Made by a program: the position numbers and the translations under genes. Positions 8,522-15,444 of a stretch of DNA of 37,127 nucleotides are shown piece after piece. This stretch comes from Chloroflexota bacterium (GTDB lineage Bacteria; Chloroflexota; Anaerolineae; Aggregatilineales; Phototrophicaceae), in contig WTGC01000100.1 of assembly GCA_011523705.1 (NCBI GenBank), positions 1 to 37,127 on the forward strand. Direction: 5' to 3'. The notes under the pieces were generated by a model. The model did not search any database, had not been told where the DNA came from, and saw nothing but the letters and a program-made list of their open reading frames with translations. Every line of letters begins with the position of its first letter. Within the stretch, counting starts at the first letter, position 1.

Positions 8522-9322
8522 ATGGGCTTACTGGACGGCAAGATCGCGCTGATTTTCGGTGTCGCCAACAAGAACTCCATCGGCTGGGGGATCGCCCAGG
8601 CGCTGCAGCGCGAGGGCGCTATCATCGTATTGAGCTACGCCATGGACAAGCTGGAGCGGCGTGTGCGACCGTTGGGCGAGTCCATCGGCTGCGAGCTATT
8701 CATCCAGGCCGATGTCTCGGATGCCGACGAAATGGACGCCGTATTCGCCGCCGTGAAAGAGAAGTATGGGGTACTGGATGTGCTGGTGCATTCGGTGGCT
8801 TTCGCTGAACGCGACGCCTTGGGCGGGCGCTTCGTCGATATGCGGCGCGAGGCTCTGCTTAGCGCGATAGACGTCAGCGCGGTCAGTTTGATTGAACTGA
8901 CGCGGCGAGCCGAGCCATTGATGTCCAACGGCGGCAGCATCATGAGCCTGACCTACAATGCGTCGCGCAAGGTCATCCCCAATTATAACGCCATGGCGAT
9001 CGCCAAAGCGGCGCTGGAAGCGATCACGATGTATCTGGCGGCTGACATGGGGCGCAGCATGATCCGCGTCAACGCCATCAGCGCCGGCGCCATCAAGACG
9101 CTGTCGGCCGGCGGGATCCGGGGCTTCCGCGACCTGCTTAAGTACGCCGAAGTCACCTCGCCAATGAATGAACTGGTGAGCCAGGACGATGTCGGCGACT
9201 TGGCGCTCTTTCTAGCGTCGGACCTCTCGCGGCGGATCACCGGCGAAGTCATCTATGTCGACGCTGGCTACAATATCATGGGTTATACCGATGTCGAGCG
9301 CTTGATGAAGGAAGTGACTTGA
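8522..9322 (+). CDS. fabI: enoyl-[acyl-carrier-protein] reductase (NADH), FabI type
   Basis: FabI carries out the last reduction of each fatty acid elongation cycle (trans-2-enoyl-ACP to acyl-ACP) as a cytoplasmic SDR-fold tetramer. The 266-residue length is typical. The FabI-specific cofactor motif GVANKNSIGWGIAQAL lies near residues 13-28. VLVHSVAFAERDALGG follows. The catalytic Tyr-x6-Lys is in YNAMAIAKAALE, and a second tyrosine is upstream in LTYNASRKVIPN. The C-terminal block GDLALFLASDLSRRITGEVIYVDAGYNIMG is as expected. The start ATG has GAGGA upstream. It forms a single-gene unit convergent with the MFS gene; no clear terminator lies in the 45-base gap. Confidence 0.95.
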   Translation: MGLLDGKIALIFGVANKNSIGWGIAQALQREGAIIVLSYAMDKLERRVRPLGESIGCELFIQADVSDADEMDAVFAAVKEKYGVLDVLVHSVAFAERDALGGRFVDMRREALLSAIDVSAVSLIELTRRAEPLMSNGGSIMSLTYNASRKVIPNYNAMAIAKAALEAITMYLAADMGRSMIRVNAISAGAIKTLSAGGIRGFRDLLKYAEVTSPMNELVSQDDVGDLALFLASDLSRRITGEVIYVDAGYNIMGYTDVERLMKEVT

Positions 9323-9367
9323 GCTTTTGCAGACCGGCTTCGATCGTGAGATGTCGGAGTCGCGACG

Positions 9368-10762
9368 CTAATCCATTGACTGTGACAATGCGGCCGCCAC
9401 ATCAAAATCTGACGCATCGTCTCCCTTCTGTTTCCTCAGATTGACTTGGTGCAGAGCGAGCGCGGAGACCAGCAGCCCAATGAAACCGAGGCAGAATACG
9501 GCGCCGTAGGCAACGGTGTGCGAATTGGCTAGCGCCAGCACCAGATCACGGATGATGCCGCCGCCAGCGACGCCCGCGCCCCGCGCCAAAGTCACACAGA
9601 AGGTCCAGAAGCCGAGGAAGGCGCCGGCGCGGCCCGCCGGGCTCAAGTCCATCATCAAGCCGAGCGTGCCGATATTCCAGACGCCAAGTCCCATGCCTAG
9701 CAGGATCAATCCGGGTGTCACCAGCGAGCGGATTTCGGCGAGTGACGAGAGCGCGAATAGTATATATCCAAGCATGAGCACGCAAACGCCCGCCTGCGAC
9801 ACGCTGCTGTGATTGAAGGCGGTCGAGCGGCGCAGGAGCAGAAGCGTGGCGAAAGATCCCAAAATCGCCATACTGCCCCAATAGGCGGAAAAACGGTTGG
9901 TGGTATGCGCTTCCATACCGAAAACCTGCGCGGCGAAGGGTTCCAGCACGGTGTCTTGCAAGAAAGCGAAAGCCATCGACATCGTGAGATAAAAGAGGAA
10001 GAAGCGCATTTGACGGCTGCGCCAGACGAGCGACAGGTCATGGCGCAGGCTGCTGGCTCGTTCATCCACCGATATAGCGCGGTCAGGCATTCGCTTTTCT
10101 TCGCCCAAGAGCGACAGAAACCAAATCAAAGACAGCGCGACCGCGGTGACGATGAACAAAGCCAGCAGCGATTCGGCGCTGAAGGCGATGGCGCCGGCGC
10201 TTTCGTCCCGCGGCAGCATGACGCTGAAGCTAATGCCGCCGATGGTGAAGCCCAGCAGCAGAAAGGTCCAGACCAAACCGACAGCCCGCCCTCGTTGATG
10301 TTCGGCCGCCCGATCATATATCAGCGCCAGGAAGGTGCTGCCCGAAATAGCGCCGCCCAAGCTGAAGAGGAGGAAGGAGGCGATCAGCGCGATCCACAGC
10401 GCCGCTGGCGTCGGTCCCGCCGAATCTATGCCCGCTTGCCGCACCAACTCGGCGGTGGCAAAGCCCAGCATCAAGGTGCTGATCGCCATCATCGCGCGCC
10501 CGAGCCAGATCCAGAACAGACGCCGGTATCCGCCAATGGTGTGGGTATCGGAGTAGCGCCCGGCAATGACGCCGATCGGCGCCAGGAAGTAGCGCAGCCC
10601 GGTCAGCAAGCCGACGAAGGCCGCGCTGAAACCGAGATCGGCGACCATGATGCGATTCCAGACGCCCGTCGTCAACACATCCGCCATGCCCGAGCCCAGA
10701 TGGAACAGAGCGATTTTGAGATTGTGACCGATGGAGAGATCGGCGCTTTCGCGATTTGCCAT
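9368..10762 (-). CDS. PucC/LhaA-like major facilitator superfamily protein
   Basis: This 464-residue integral membrane protein has about twelve hydrophobic segments. It resembles the PucC/LhaA (bacteriochlorophyll delivery, BCD) branch of the MFS rather than drug-efflux branches. The N-terminal part has GLLTGLRYFLAPIGVIAGRYSDTH, near the family pattern of a leucine/alanine-rich helix ending in an AG-x-x-SD loop. A late helix has LGVWNIGTLGLMMDLSPAGRAG, and a glycine-rich helix GAGVAGGGIIRDL follows. PucC proteins help light-harvesting complex assembly in phototrophs, but no other photosynthesis gene is in this window, so the role here is open. The ATG at 10762 lacks a clear ribosome site and follows an A/T-only stretch. 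Confidence 0.75.
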   Translation of the reverse strand: MANRESADLSIGHNLKIALFHLGSGMADVLTTGVWNRIMVADLGFSAAFVGLLTGLRYFLAPIGVIAGRYSDTHTIGGYRRLFWIWLGRAMMAISTLMLGFATAELVRQAGIDSAGPTPAALWIALIASFLLFSLGGAISGSTFLALIYDRAAEHQRGRAVGLVWTFLLLGFTIGGISFSVMLPRDESAGAIAFSAESLLALFIVTAVALSLIWFLSLLGEEKRMPDRAISVDERASSLRHDLSLVWRSRQMRFFLFYLTMSMAFAFLQDTVLEPFAAQVFGMEAHTTNRFSAYWGSMAILGSFATLLLLRRSTAFNHSSVSQAGVCVLMLGYILFALSSLAEIRSLVTPGLILLGMGLGVWNIGTLGLMMDLSPAGRAGAFLGFWTFCVTLARGAGVAGGGIIRDLVLALANSHTVAYGAVFCLGFIGLLVSALALHQVNLRKQKGDDASDFDVAAALSQSMD

Positions 10763-10799
10763 ATATTTTTATATAGATTTATGGAGATATCTGACAAGG

Positions 10800-10827
10800 A
10801 CTATACAGGTTTATTGCCGAGCGTCAA
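10800..10827 (-). promoter_or_regulatory. promoter of the PucC-like MFS gene
   Basis: Read on the minus strand, TTGACG (10827-10822) is followed by 16 bases and TATAGT (10805-10800). It lies about 38 bases upstream of the start and is divergent from the universal stress protein gene. Confidence 0.65.
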
Positions 10828-10859
10828 TGGTCGAATGAGAAAAGTTTCACAAGCTGTGA

Positions 10860-10865
10860 TACAAT
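10860..10865 (+). promoter_or_regulatory. candidate -10 box for the universal stress protein gene
   Basis: TACAAT (10860-10865) lies about 37 bases upstream of the preferred start codon. No good -35 box is seen at the usual distance. Because the upstream in-frame ATG at 10864 overlaps this box, it supports the downstream start at 10903. Confidence 0.45.
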
Positions 10866-10902
10866 GAAATCAAGATCGATTTACCAGGAAAGAGAGGACC
10901 CG

Positions 10903-11364
10903 ATGTTCCAACACCGACCGTTCAACAAAATTGTCGTGCCGACCGATGGCTCAGCCTGGAGTGAACGCGCGATTCCTTATGCGGTGGATTTCGGGCGCAT
11001 CAGCGGCGGCGAAGTCATTTTACTTCATGTTTTCACACCGCCAATGCACGAGTTTGTCGATTCGCTTGCAATCGCGGGCGAATACGAACTGGCCAACCGC
11101 ATTCGTGAAGAGATCAAACAGCATCTTCTGGGGCTGCGCAACGAAGTGAGGGAGCAAGGCATCCCTTGCCGTCTGCACATCATTGACGCCGTCGGCGTGG
11201 CGCAGCACATCGTAGATTATATCGGAGAAGAAAAAGCGGACCTGGTGGTCATGACGACGCACGGACACTCCGGCTTGGTGCGCTTGGTCTTTGGCAGCGT
11301 CGCCAACAAAGTGATGCACGATGTGAATGTGCCGGTGCTGGTCATCCGGCCTGATTTGGAGTGA
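10903..11364 (+). CDS. universal stress protein, UspA family
   Basis: This is a small cytoplasmic alpha/beta protein of the ATP-binding Usp type, usually linked to stress or energy limitation. The 153-residue single domain begins FNKIVVPTDGSAWSERAIPYAVDF. It ends with the nucleotide-binding motif GHSGLVRLVFGSVANKV and VPVLVIRP, so the phosphate-binding glycines and GS are present. An in-frame ATG at 10864 gives 13 more residues (MKSRSIYQEREDP) without family similarity. The ATG at 10903 has AGAGAGG at the right distance and is preferred. Confidence 0.92.
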   Translation: MFQHRPFNKIVVPTDGSAWSERAIPYAVDFGRISGGEVILLHVFTPPMHEFVDSLAIAGEYELANRIREEIKQHLLGLRNEVREQGIPCRLHIIDAVGVAQHIVDYIGEEKADLVVMTTHGHSGLVRLVFGSVANKVMHDVNVPVLVIRPDLE

Positions 11365-11386
11365 GGCGGCCGCATCCTCGCGGCAG

Positions 11387-11875
11387 TCAAAGCGAGGCGC
11401 AACCCAAGCGTATTTCCTCAAAAGGAGGCAGGCGCTTCGATACAAGCCAACGGATCGCATCCACCGCCTGCCAAGCCTTTTCCACTTCATTCTTTGGCAA
11501 GTTCAATTCAGCAAATTCCGCTTCGTCCAAGAGCAGCGTTTGCCCGTCGGGGTAAACGAAGACATCCAGGCACAGGTCTTCCGCCGCGACCTTATCCAAT
11601 GCAATAGCCGGCGGTCGCGTGATATTGCAGTACCAGCCTTTCAGCCTGCTCGTCTCGCCATCTGATACGCGAAATACATTGAACCAGCGATCGCAGAAGA
11701 ACCACTCGCGGAAGTGATCGCCGCGGCGCAGCGTGATATAGCCCAAATCGCGATCGGGCATGTCAAAAAGGGCGTCGATGCAAACGAAGTCCGCAGCGCG
11801 TTCGCGCAACACACCCGCGTAGGACAATTCGTGTTCGCCGCGCGCGTCAAGCTTGATGACCGTGAATCTGTCCAT
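11387..11875 (-). CDS. DUF402 family protein
   Basis: The 162-residue protein matches the DUF402 pattern: a beta-barrel family that includes FomD-like nucleoside diphosphate/cytidylyl hydrolases and RNA-linked phosphatases. Key features are WFFCDRWFNVFRV, the aromatic strand KGWYCNITRPP, and the acidic DLCLDVFVYPDG followed by LLDEAEFAEL, which supplies likely metal ligands. Its ATG overlaps the TGA of the upstream thiamine pyrophosphokinase gene by one base, so the two are probably translationally coupled. The physiological substrate is not known. It converges on the universal stress protein gene with a 22-base gap. Confidence 0.75.
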   Translation of the reverse strand: MDRFTVIKLDARGEHELSYAGVLRERAADFVCIDALFDMPDRDLGYITLRRGDHFREWFFCDRWFNVFRVSDGETSRLKGWYCNITRPPAIALDKVAAEDLCLDVFVYPDGQTLLLDEAEFAELNLPKNEVEKAWQAVDAIRWLVSKRLPPFEEIRLGCASL

Positions 11876-12525
11876 CAGGCGCGCCCGCTGGTGTGGACGA
11901 GCAGCAGCAGCCCGTCGGTGAAATTCACTGTCGCCTCATCAGCCAGCATCACGTTGCTGATCCCGCGCGCCGGTCCGAGGGGCAATGTTTCTTCCGCCAA
12001 CGAGAAATGCAGCCCGCGGGTCGTTATGCCCTCGGCCTCGCTGGAGAGCGGAATCAGCGAGATCGTATCGCCTCGCTCGCCGTCGATCTGATGCGAGCCG
12101 GGCCGCAGCAGGCGGATCGCCTGGTCGCCGTCGATGATTTCGATGCGCATGTCGCGAAAGTCTGGCAGCGTGAGCAAGAAGATATTGGCAATGGTCTGGT
12201 CGAAGCGCCCGCCGAGCGCGCCCAGAATCTGGATGGATTTGGCGCCCGTCTGCCGGCAATAGCACAGCGCCAATTCGAGATCGGTTTCGTCTTTTTCCGC
12301 CGGATGCCGGATGATTTCGGCGCCGGCGGCACGGTTTCGCTCGACGTCCTCGTCGGTCAGCGAGTCGAGGTCGCCAATGATCGTATGCGGCGACAGACCA
12401 AGCGCGCGGGCGTGCAGGGCGCCGCCGTCAGCGCAGACGATGCGGGGTGAATCCACCGAAGCGAGCAGTCGATCAAGCATCACTCCACGATTGAGCTCGC
12501 CATTGGCGAAGAGAAGAACGTTCAC
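11875..12525 (-). CDS. thiN: thiamine pyrophosphokinase
   Basis: ThiN transfers pyrophosphate from ATP to thiamine, making the cofactor TPP, and allows use of salvaged thiamine. The product has 216 residues. Family motifs are ADGGALHA, IIGDLDSLTDEDV, KDETDLELAL and GALGGRFDQTIANI, which carry the Asp residues for Mg-ATP and thiamine, and the C-terminal beta domain has GISNVMLADEATVNF. The open frame reaches a TTG at 12540. The GTG at 12525 has the ribosome site GAGGA seven bases upstream, so it is the better start, giving MNVLLFANGELN. First gene of a two-gene unit with the DUF402 gene. Confidence 0.85.
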   Translation of the reverse strand: MNVLLFANGELNRGVMLDRLLASVDSPRIVCADGGALHARALGLSPHTIIGDLDSLTDEDVERNRAAGAEIIRHPAEKDETDLELALCYCRQTGAKSIQILGALGGRFDQTIANIFLLTLPDFRDMRIEIIDGDQAIRLLRPGSHQIDGERGDTISLIPLSSEAEGITTRGLHFSLAEETLPLGPARGISNVMLADEATVNFTDGLLLLVHTSGRA

Positions 12526-12570
12526 CGGGTGATTCCTCAAGTTTCTTTATCTGCAACGATTCCAAGCTGA

Positions 12571-12598
12571 ATAGTACCATTGGCGAGACCGCGGGCAA
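12571..12598 (-). promoter_or_regulatory. candidate promoter of thiN-DUF402
   Basis: On the minus strand, TTGCCC (12598-12593), a 16-base spacer and TACTAT (12576-12571) lie about 45 bases upstream of the GTG start. Confidence 0.5.
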
Positions 12599-12627
12599 AA
12601 CTGTATTGAAAGATGGGTGGACTTTGC

Positions 12628-12653
12628 GGGCGACCTGATAGGTCGCCCCTACA
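12628..12653. repeat. REP-like palindrome
   Basis: GGGCGACCTGATAGGTCGCC followed by CCTACA is a 9-base-arm hairpin. The same word occurs at 17971-17996 and, with one change, at 12917-12942. Confidence 0.85.
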
Positions 12654-12691
12654 AGGCTTGTCCGATACTGGGGCATTCTAGTTCGCTTGTT

Positions 12692-12858
12692 TAACCCCAT
12701 CCCCCCAGCCCCCTTCCCCAGCGAGCTAGGGAAGGGGGAGCACTCTGTCCGCGAGCAAGGTCGCTCAGCCGTCTCACTGATACAGCACCCGAATCTGCCA
12801 ACTATGCCGTCGAGTTACCCTTCCCCAGTTCACTGGGGAAGGGCCGGGGATGGGGCAA
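12692..12858. repeat. MITE-like element with inverted ends
   Basis: The left end (12692-12740) reads AACCCCATCCCCCCAGCCCC and continues into a CCCTTCCCC...GGGAAGGGG palindrome. The right end (12817-12858) is the same arrangement in reverse, ending GGGCCGGGGATGGGGC. Together they bracket about 75 unrelated bases. No transposase frame is present. Confidence 0.65.
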
Positions 12859-12916
12859 AACCGTGCTGGATACAGGATTTCTTCAATACCGGACAAGCTT
12901 TACATTATATTTCGGC

Positions 12917-12942
12917 GGGCGACCTGATACGTCGCCCCTACA
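12917..12942. repeat. REP-like palindrome
   Basis: GGGCGACCTGATACGTCGCC then CCTACA, one mismatch from the 12628 copy. It lies about 60 bases upstream of hyuB. Confidence 0.85.
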
Positions 12943-13002
12943 TCGTTGTTCAGCGCTGTGCTAGCCTATGAGCGAATCTGACAGCCAGAAAGCGGATACG
13001 TG

Positions 13003-14571
13003 ATGCCGGTTGACGCGATCAGTTTGGAAGTCTTTAAGAACTTGTTTGCGGCTGCCGCGGAAGAAATGGGCGTGACGCTGCGGCGCGCCAGCTTCAGCCC
13101 CAATATCCGCGAGCGGCTGGATTTCAGCTGCGCCGTCTTCGACGCCGAGGCGCGCATGATCGCGCAAGCGGCGCATATCCCGGTGCATCTGGGCAGCATG
13201 CCAGCCTCGGTCGCTTCCGCTGTCGCCGAGTTCGAGGAATTCTTCCCCGGCGACCTGGTCGTGCTCAACGACCCTTATCGCGGTGGCACGCATCTGCCCG
13301 ATATCACGATGATTTCGCCCGTCTTCGCCGGTGGCGATCTCTGTTACTTCGTCGCCAGCCGCGCCCACCACGCCGATGTCGGTGGCATGACGCCCGGCTC
13401 GGCCCCTTTAAGTACCGAGCTCTTTCAAGAGGGCATCATCATCCCGCCGGTGAAGCTGCGCTTAAGCGGCTGGATGAACGAAGGCGCCCTGGACCTGATT
13501 GTGGCCAACAGTCGCAACCCAGCCGAGCGGCTGGGCGACCTGGAAGCGCAGATGGCCGCCCACCGCATTGGCGAGGGACGCTTGCTCGATATGATGGCCG
13601 AGCATGGCGTTGAAGTCACAGCAAAGCACGCTTCCGCCCTGCTCGAATACTCGCGGCGGATGACGCAGGCGGTCATCGCCGGCATTCCTGATGGCGTTTA
13701 CCAGTTTCGCGATGCGATGGAGGGCGATGGGCAAGCCGAGTTTGAGATACTGATTCAAGCGCGGATCGAGGTGCGCGGCGAATCCATGACGGTGGATTTC
13801 AGCGGCAGCGCGCCGCAAGTCCTCGGCAATGTGAATGCGGTGCCGGCGATCGTGCGCTCGGCGACCTGGTATTGCGTGCGGTTGCTGGCGGAGGAAGATA
13901 TCCCGGTCAATCATGGCTGCTTCCAGCCAGTCGAGGTCCTTACGCCGGCCGGCAGTTTTCTCAATCCGCGCTTCCCGGCGGCGGTGGTGGTCGGCAATAC
14001 CGAGACGAGCCAGCGCGTGGTCGACACCGTGCTGGGCGCGTTGGCGCAGGCGCTGCCGGAGCTGGTGCCGGCGGCTTCGCTGGGCACGATGAATAATTTC
14101 GCGGTCGGCGGTATGAAAGGCGATGAGCAGTTTGTTTACTACGAAACGCTGGGCGGCGGGCACGGCGCATCAAGCCGCGGCGATGGCTTGTCCGGGCGGC
14201 ATTGCCACATGACCAATACGCTGAACACGCCGGTCGAAGCGCTCGAATACAGCCTGCCGATGCGGGTGCTGCGCTATCATCTGCGCGAAGGCAGCGGCGG
14301 CGGCGGCGCGCATCGCGGCGGAGATGGCATCGTGCGCGAGTACGAGATGCTGGCGCCGGCGACCATCACCATTAATTCCGAGCGGCGACTGCGGGCGCCC
14401 TATGGCATTCATGGGGGCGAATCGGGGCTCTGCGGCGTCAATTCAGTTATTCGAGACGGCGTGGCTGAGGTCGTAAGCGGGAAGCATTCGGCGCATGTCG
14501 AGGCAGGCGATCGCGTCATTATCGAGACGCCTGGCGGCGGCGGCTGGGGTGTGCGTTCAACCCCCCTCTAA
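13003..14571 (+). CDS. hyuB: hydantoinase/5-oxoprolinase subunit B
   Basis: HyuB-family subunits work with an ATP-binding HyuA subunit to open the amide ring of 5-oxoproline, hydantoins or related lactams. The 522-residue product shows DFSCAVFDAEARMIAQA, HIPVHLGSMPASVA, the block LNDPYRGGTHLPDITMISP, HHADVGGMTPGS and a glycine-rich C-terminal end (EGSGGGGAHRGGDG). These are the conserved metal and substrate-binding segments of the family. GTG 13000 and ATG 13003 are adjacent; ATG is preferred, with only a weak ribosome site. The partner hyuA lies 0.87 kb downstream in the same direction but beyond an oppositely oriented hsp20. The last codons and TAA lie inside a repeat element. The substrate is not determined. 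Confidence 0.9.
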   Translation: MPVDAISLEVFKNLFAAAAEEMGVTLRRASFSPNIRERLDFSCAVFDAEARMIAQAAHIPVHLGSMPASVASAVAEFEEFFPGDLVVLNDPYRGGTHLPDITMISPVFAGGDLCYFVASRAHHADVGGMTPGSAPLSTELFQEGIIIPPVKLRLSGWMNEGALDLIVANSRNPAERLGDLEAQMAAHRIGEGRLLDMMAEHGVEVTAKHASALLEYSRRMTQAVIAGIPDGVYQFRDAMEGDGQAEFEILIQARIEVRGESMTVDFSGSAPQVLGNVNAVPAIVRSATWYCVRLLAEEDIPVNHGCFQPVEVLTPAGSFLNPRFPAAVVVGNTETSQRVVDTVLGALAQALPELVPAASLGTMNNFAVGGMKGDEQFVYYETLGGGHGASSRGDGLSGRHCHMTNTLNTPVEALEYSLPMRVLRYHLREGSGGGGAHRGGDGIVREYEMLAPATITINSERRLRAPYGIHGGESGLCGVNSVIRDGVAEVVSGKHSAHVEAGDRVIIETPGGGGWGVRSTPL

Positions 14572-14703
14572 ATCTCCCCCGCAGCGCTGTGTCTACGCGC
14601 GCCATTAAAATAGGGGGAGACTTTCTTCGCTGGCTAGACATTCTGTTTTGCGAAAAATCTCCCCTCCCTGACTCGTCGGGGAGGGGCCGGGGGTGGGGTT
14701 GAA
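14556..14703. repeat. MITE-like element with TTCAACCCC inverted ends, overlapping the hyuB stop
   Basis: The left end TTCAACCCC (14556) and right end GGGGTTGAA (to 14703) are inverted copies. Inside are two palindromes, TCTCCCCC...GGGGGAGA (14573-14620) and CCCCTCC...GGAGGGG. The final residues and stop codon of hyuB fall within the left end. The first palindrome holds a GCAG...TGTCTACGCG micro-insert (14581-14603). Confidence 0.7.
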
Positions 14704-14711
14704 TATGCAGC

Positions 14712-14737
14712 GGGCGACCAGGTAGGTCGCCCCTTCA
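14712..14737. repeat. REP-like palindrome
   Basis: GGGCGACCAGGTAGGTCGCC then CCTTCA. It lies between the MITE-like element and the end of hsp20 and may act as a transcript end for both converging genes. Confidence 0.8.
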
Positions 14738-14758
14738 CGATCGGGATTATCGGCGGAC

Positions 14759-15199
14759 TTAGCTGGCCTCGGCGCCGATATTGACGGGGATCTGGCGCGG
14801 CTTGACATGTTCCGCCTTCGGCAGAGTGATGCTGAGCACGCCGTTCTCGTAGCTGGCTTCCACCGCGTCGCCGTCCACGTTCGTGGGGAAGCGCAGGCTG
14901 CGGCTAAAGCGACCGAAGCGCCGCTCGCGGATCAGCATCTTGCTGTTCTCATCGCGGTTTTCGGCAGCGGTCTCAGCGCTGACACTAAGGACGTCTTCAT
15001 GAATGTTGACGCTGATGTCGTCCTGGCTGATGCCGGGCAGATTGGCGCGAACGATGTAGGCGTCGGCCTTGTCTTCGACATCAAGCGCCAGGCCAAACCC
15101 GCGCGCTTCAGACGGGCCGCCGCTGGTCAGCCAGGGACGAGCGTCGTTCAGCAAATCATCGACCAGACGGAAGTAGGGATTGCGCGTGCGAATCATCAT
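14759..15199 (-). CDS. small heat-shock protein, Hsp20/alpha-crystallin family
   Basis: This 146-residue ATP-independent chaperone holds unfolding proteins in the cytoplasm. The alpha-crystallin domain spans about residues 40-140: DVEDKADAYIVRANLPGISQDDISVNI, the strand region RRFGRFSRSLRFP, and the family signature ENGVLSITLPKAE. The open frame extends upstream to 15274, but those 25 residues run through a palindromic repeat. The ATG at 15199 has a perfect AAGGAG at the right spacing. The gene lies between hyuB and hyuA on the opposite strand. No CIRCE-type inverted repeat was recognised upstream. Confidence 0.94.
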   Translation of the reverse strand: MMIRTRNPYFRLVDDLLNDARPWLTSGGPSEARGFGLALDVEDKADAYIVRANLPGISQDDISVNIHEDVLSVSAETAAENRDENSKMLIRERRFGRFSRSLRFPTNVDGDAVEASYENGVLSITLPKAEHVKPRQIPVNIGAEAS

Positions 15200-15224
15200 T
15201 TTCGGTTCTCCTTTTCGATACTGA

Positions 15225-15250
15225 GGGCGATCCACTGGGTTGCCCCTACA
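15225..15250. repeat. REP-like palindrome in the hsp20 leader
   Basis: GGGCGATCCACTGGGTTGCC then CCTACA, an imperfect copy of the family located about 25 bases upstream of the hsp20 start codon, so it would form a hairpin in that mRNA leader. Confidence 0.75.
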
Positions 15251-15444
15251 GTCGTATGCATTGATCTGACACACTCATCGTACGCCGACCATGTAAGAGA
15301 AGAGAAAGCGCGGTGTAAGATTGTCGATAGAGCAATATAAGTAACGCATAAGCGACCTAGTACAGGCGCCGCGTTTCGCTTTCCCTGGACGGGTGTTATG
15401 ATTGGGCGCGTTCTTGTATTGAGTTATGTCAAAGGGATGTGTTG

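Larger units (their letters stand above)
12526..13002. other. intergenic repeat region, no gene seen
   Basis: These 477 bases lie between the divergent thiN and hyuB genes. Apart from the thiN promoter they consist mostly of short repeats: two GGGCGACCTGATA-type palindromes and a pair of C-rich/G-rich elements in inverted orientation. Open frames here are short and cross the repeats, so none is accepted as a gene. Confidence 0.8.

Noticed and set aside
9809..10867. 352-codon plus-strand frame opposite the PucC-like gene
   Set aside because: Its translation is rich in Arg, Gln and Glu with no fold pattern, and the minus-strand frame has clear membrane helices of a known family.
14759..15274. 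Longer 171-residue form of Hsp20
   Set aside because: The extra N-terminal part is encoded by a palindromic repeat, while the ATG at 15199 has a perfect AAGGAG site.
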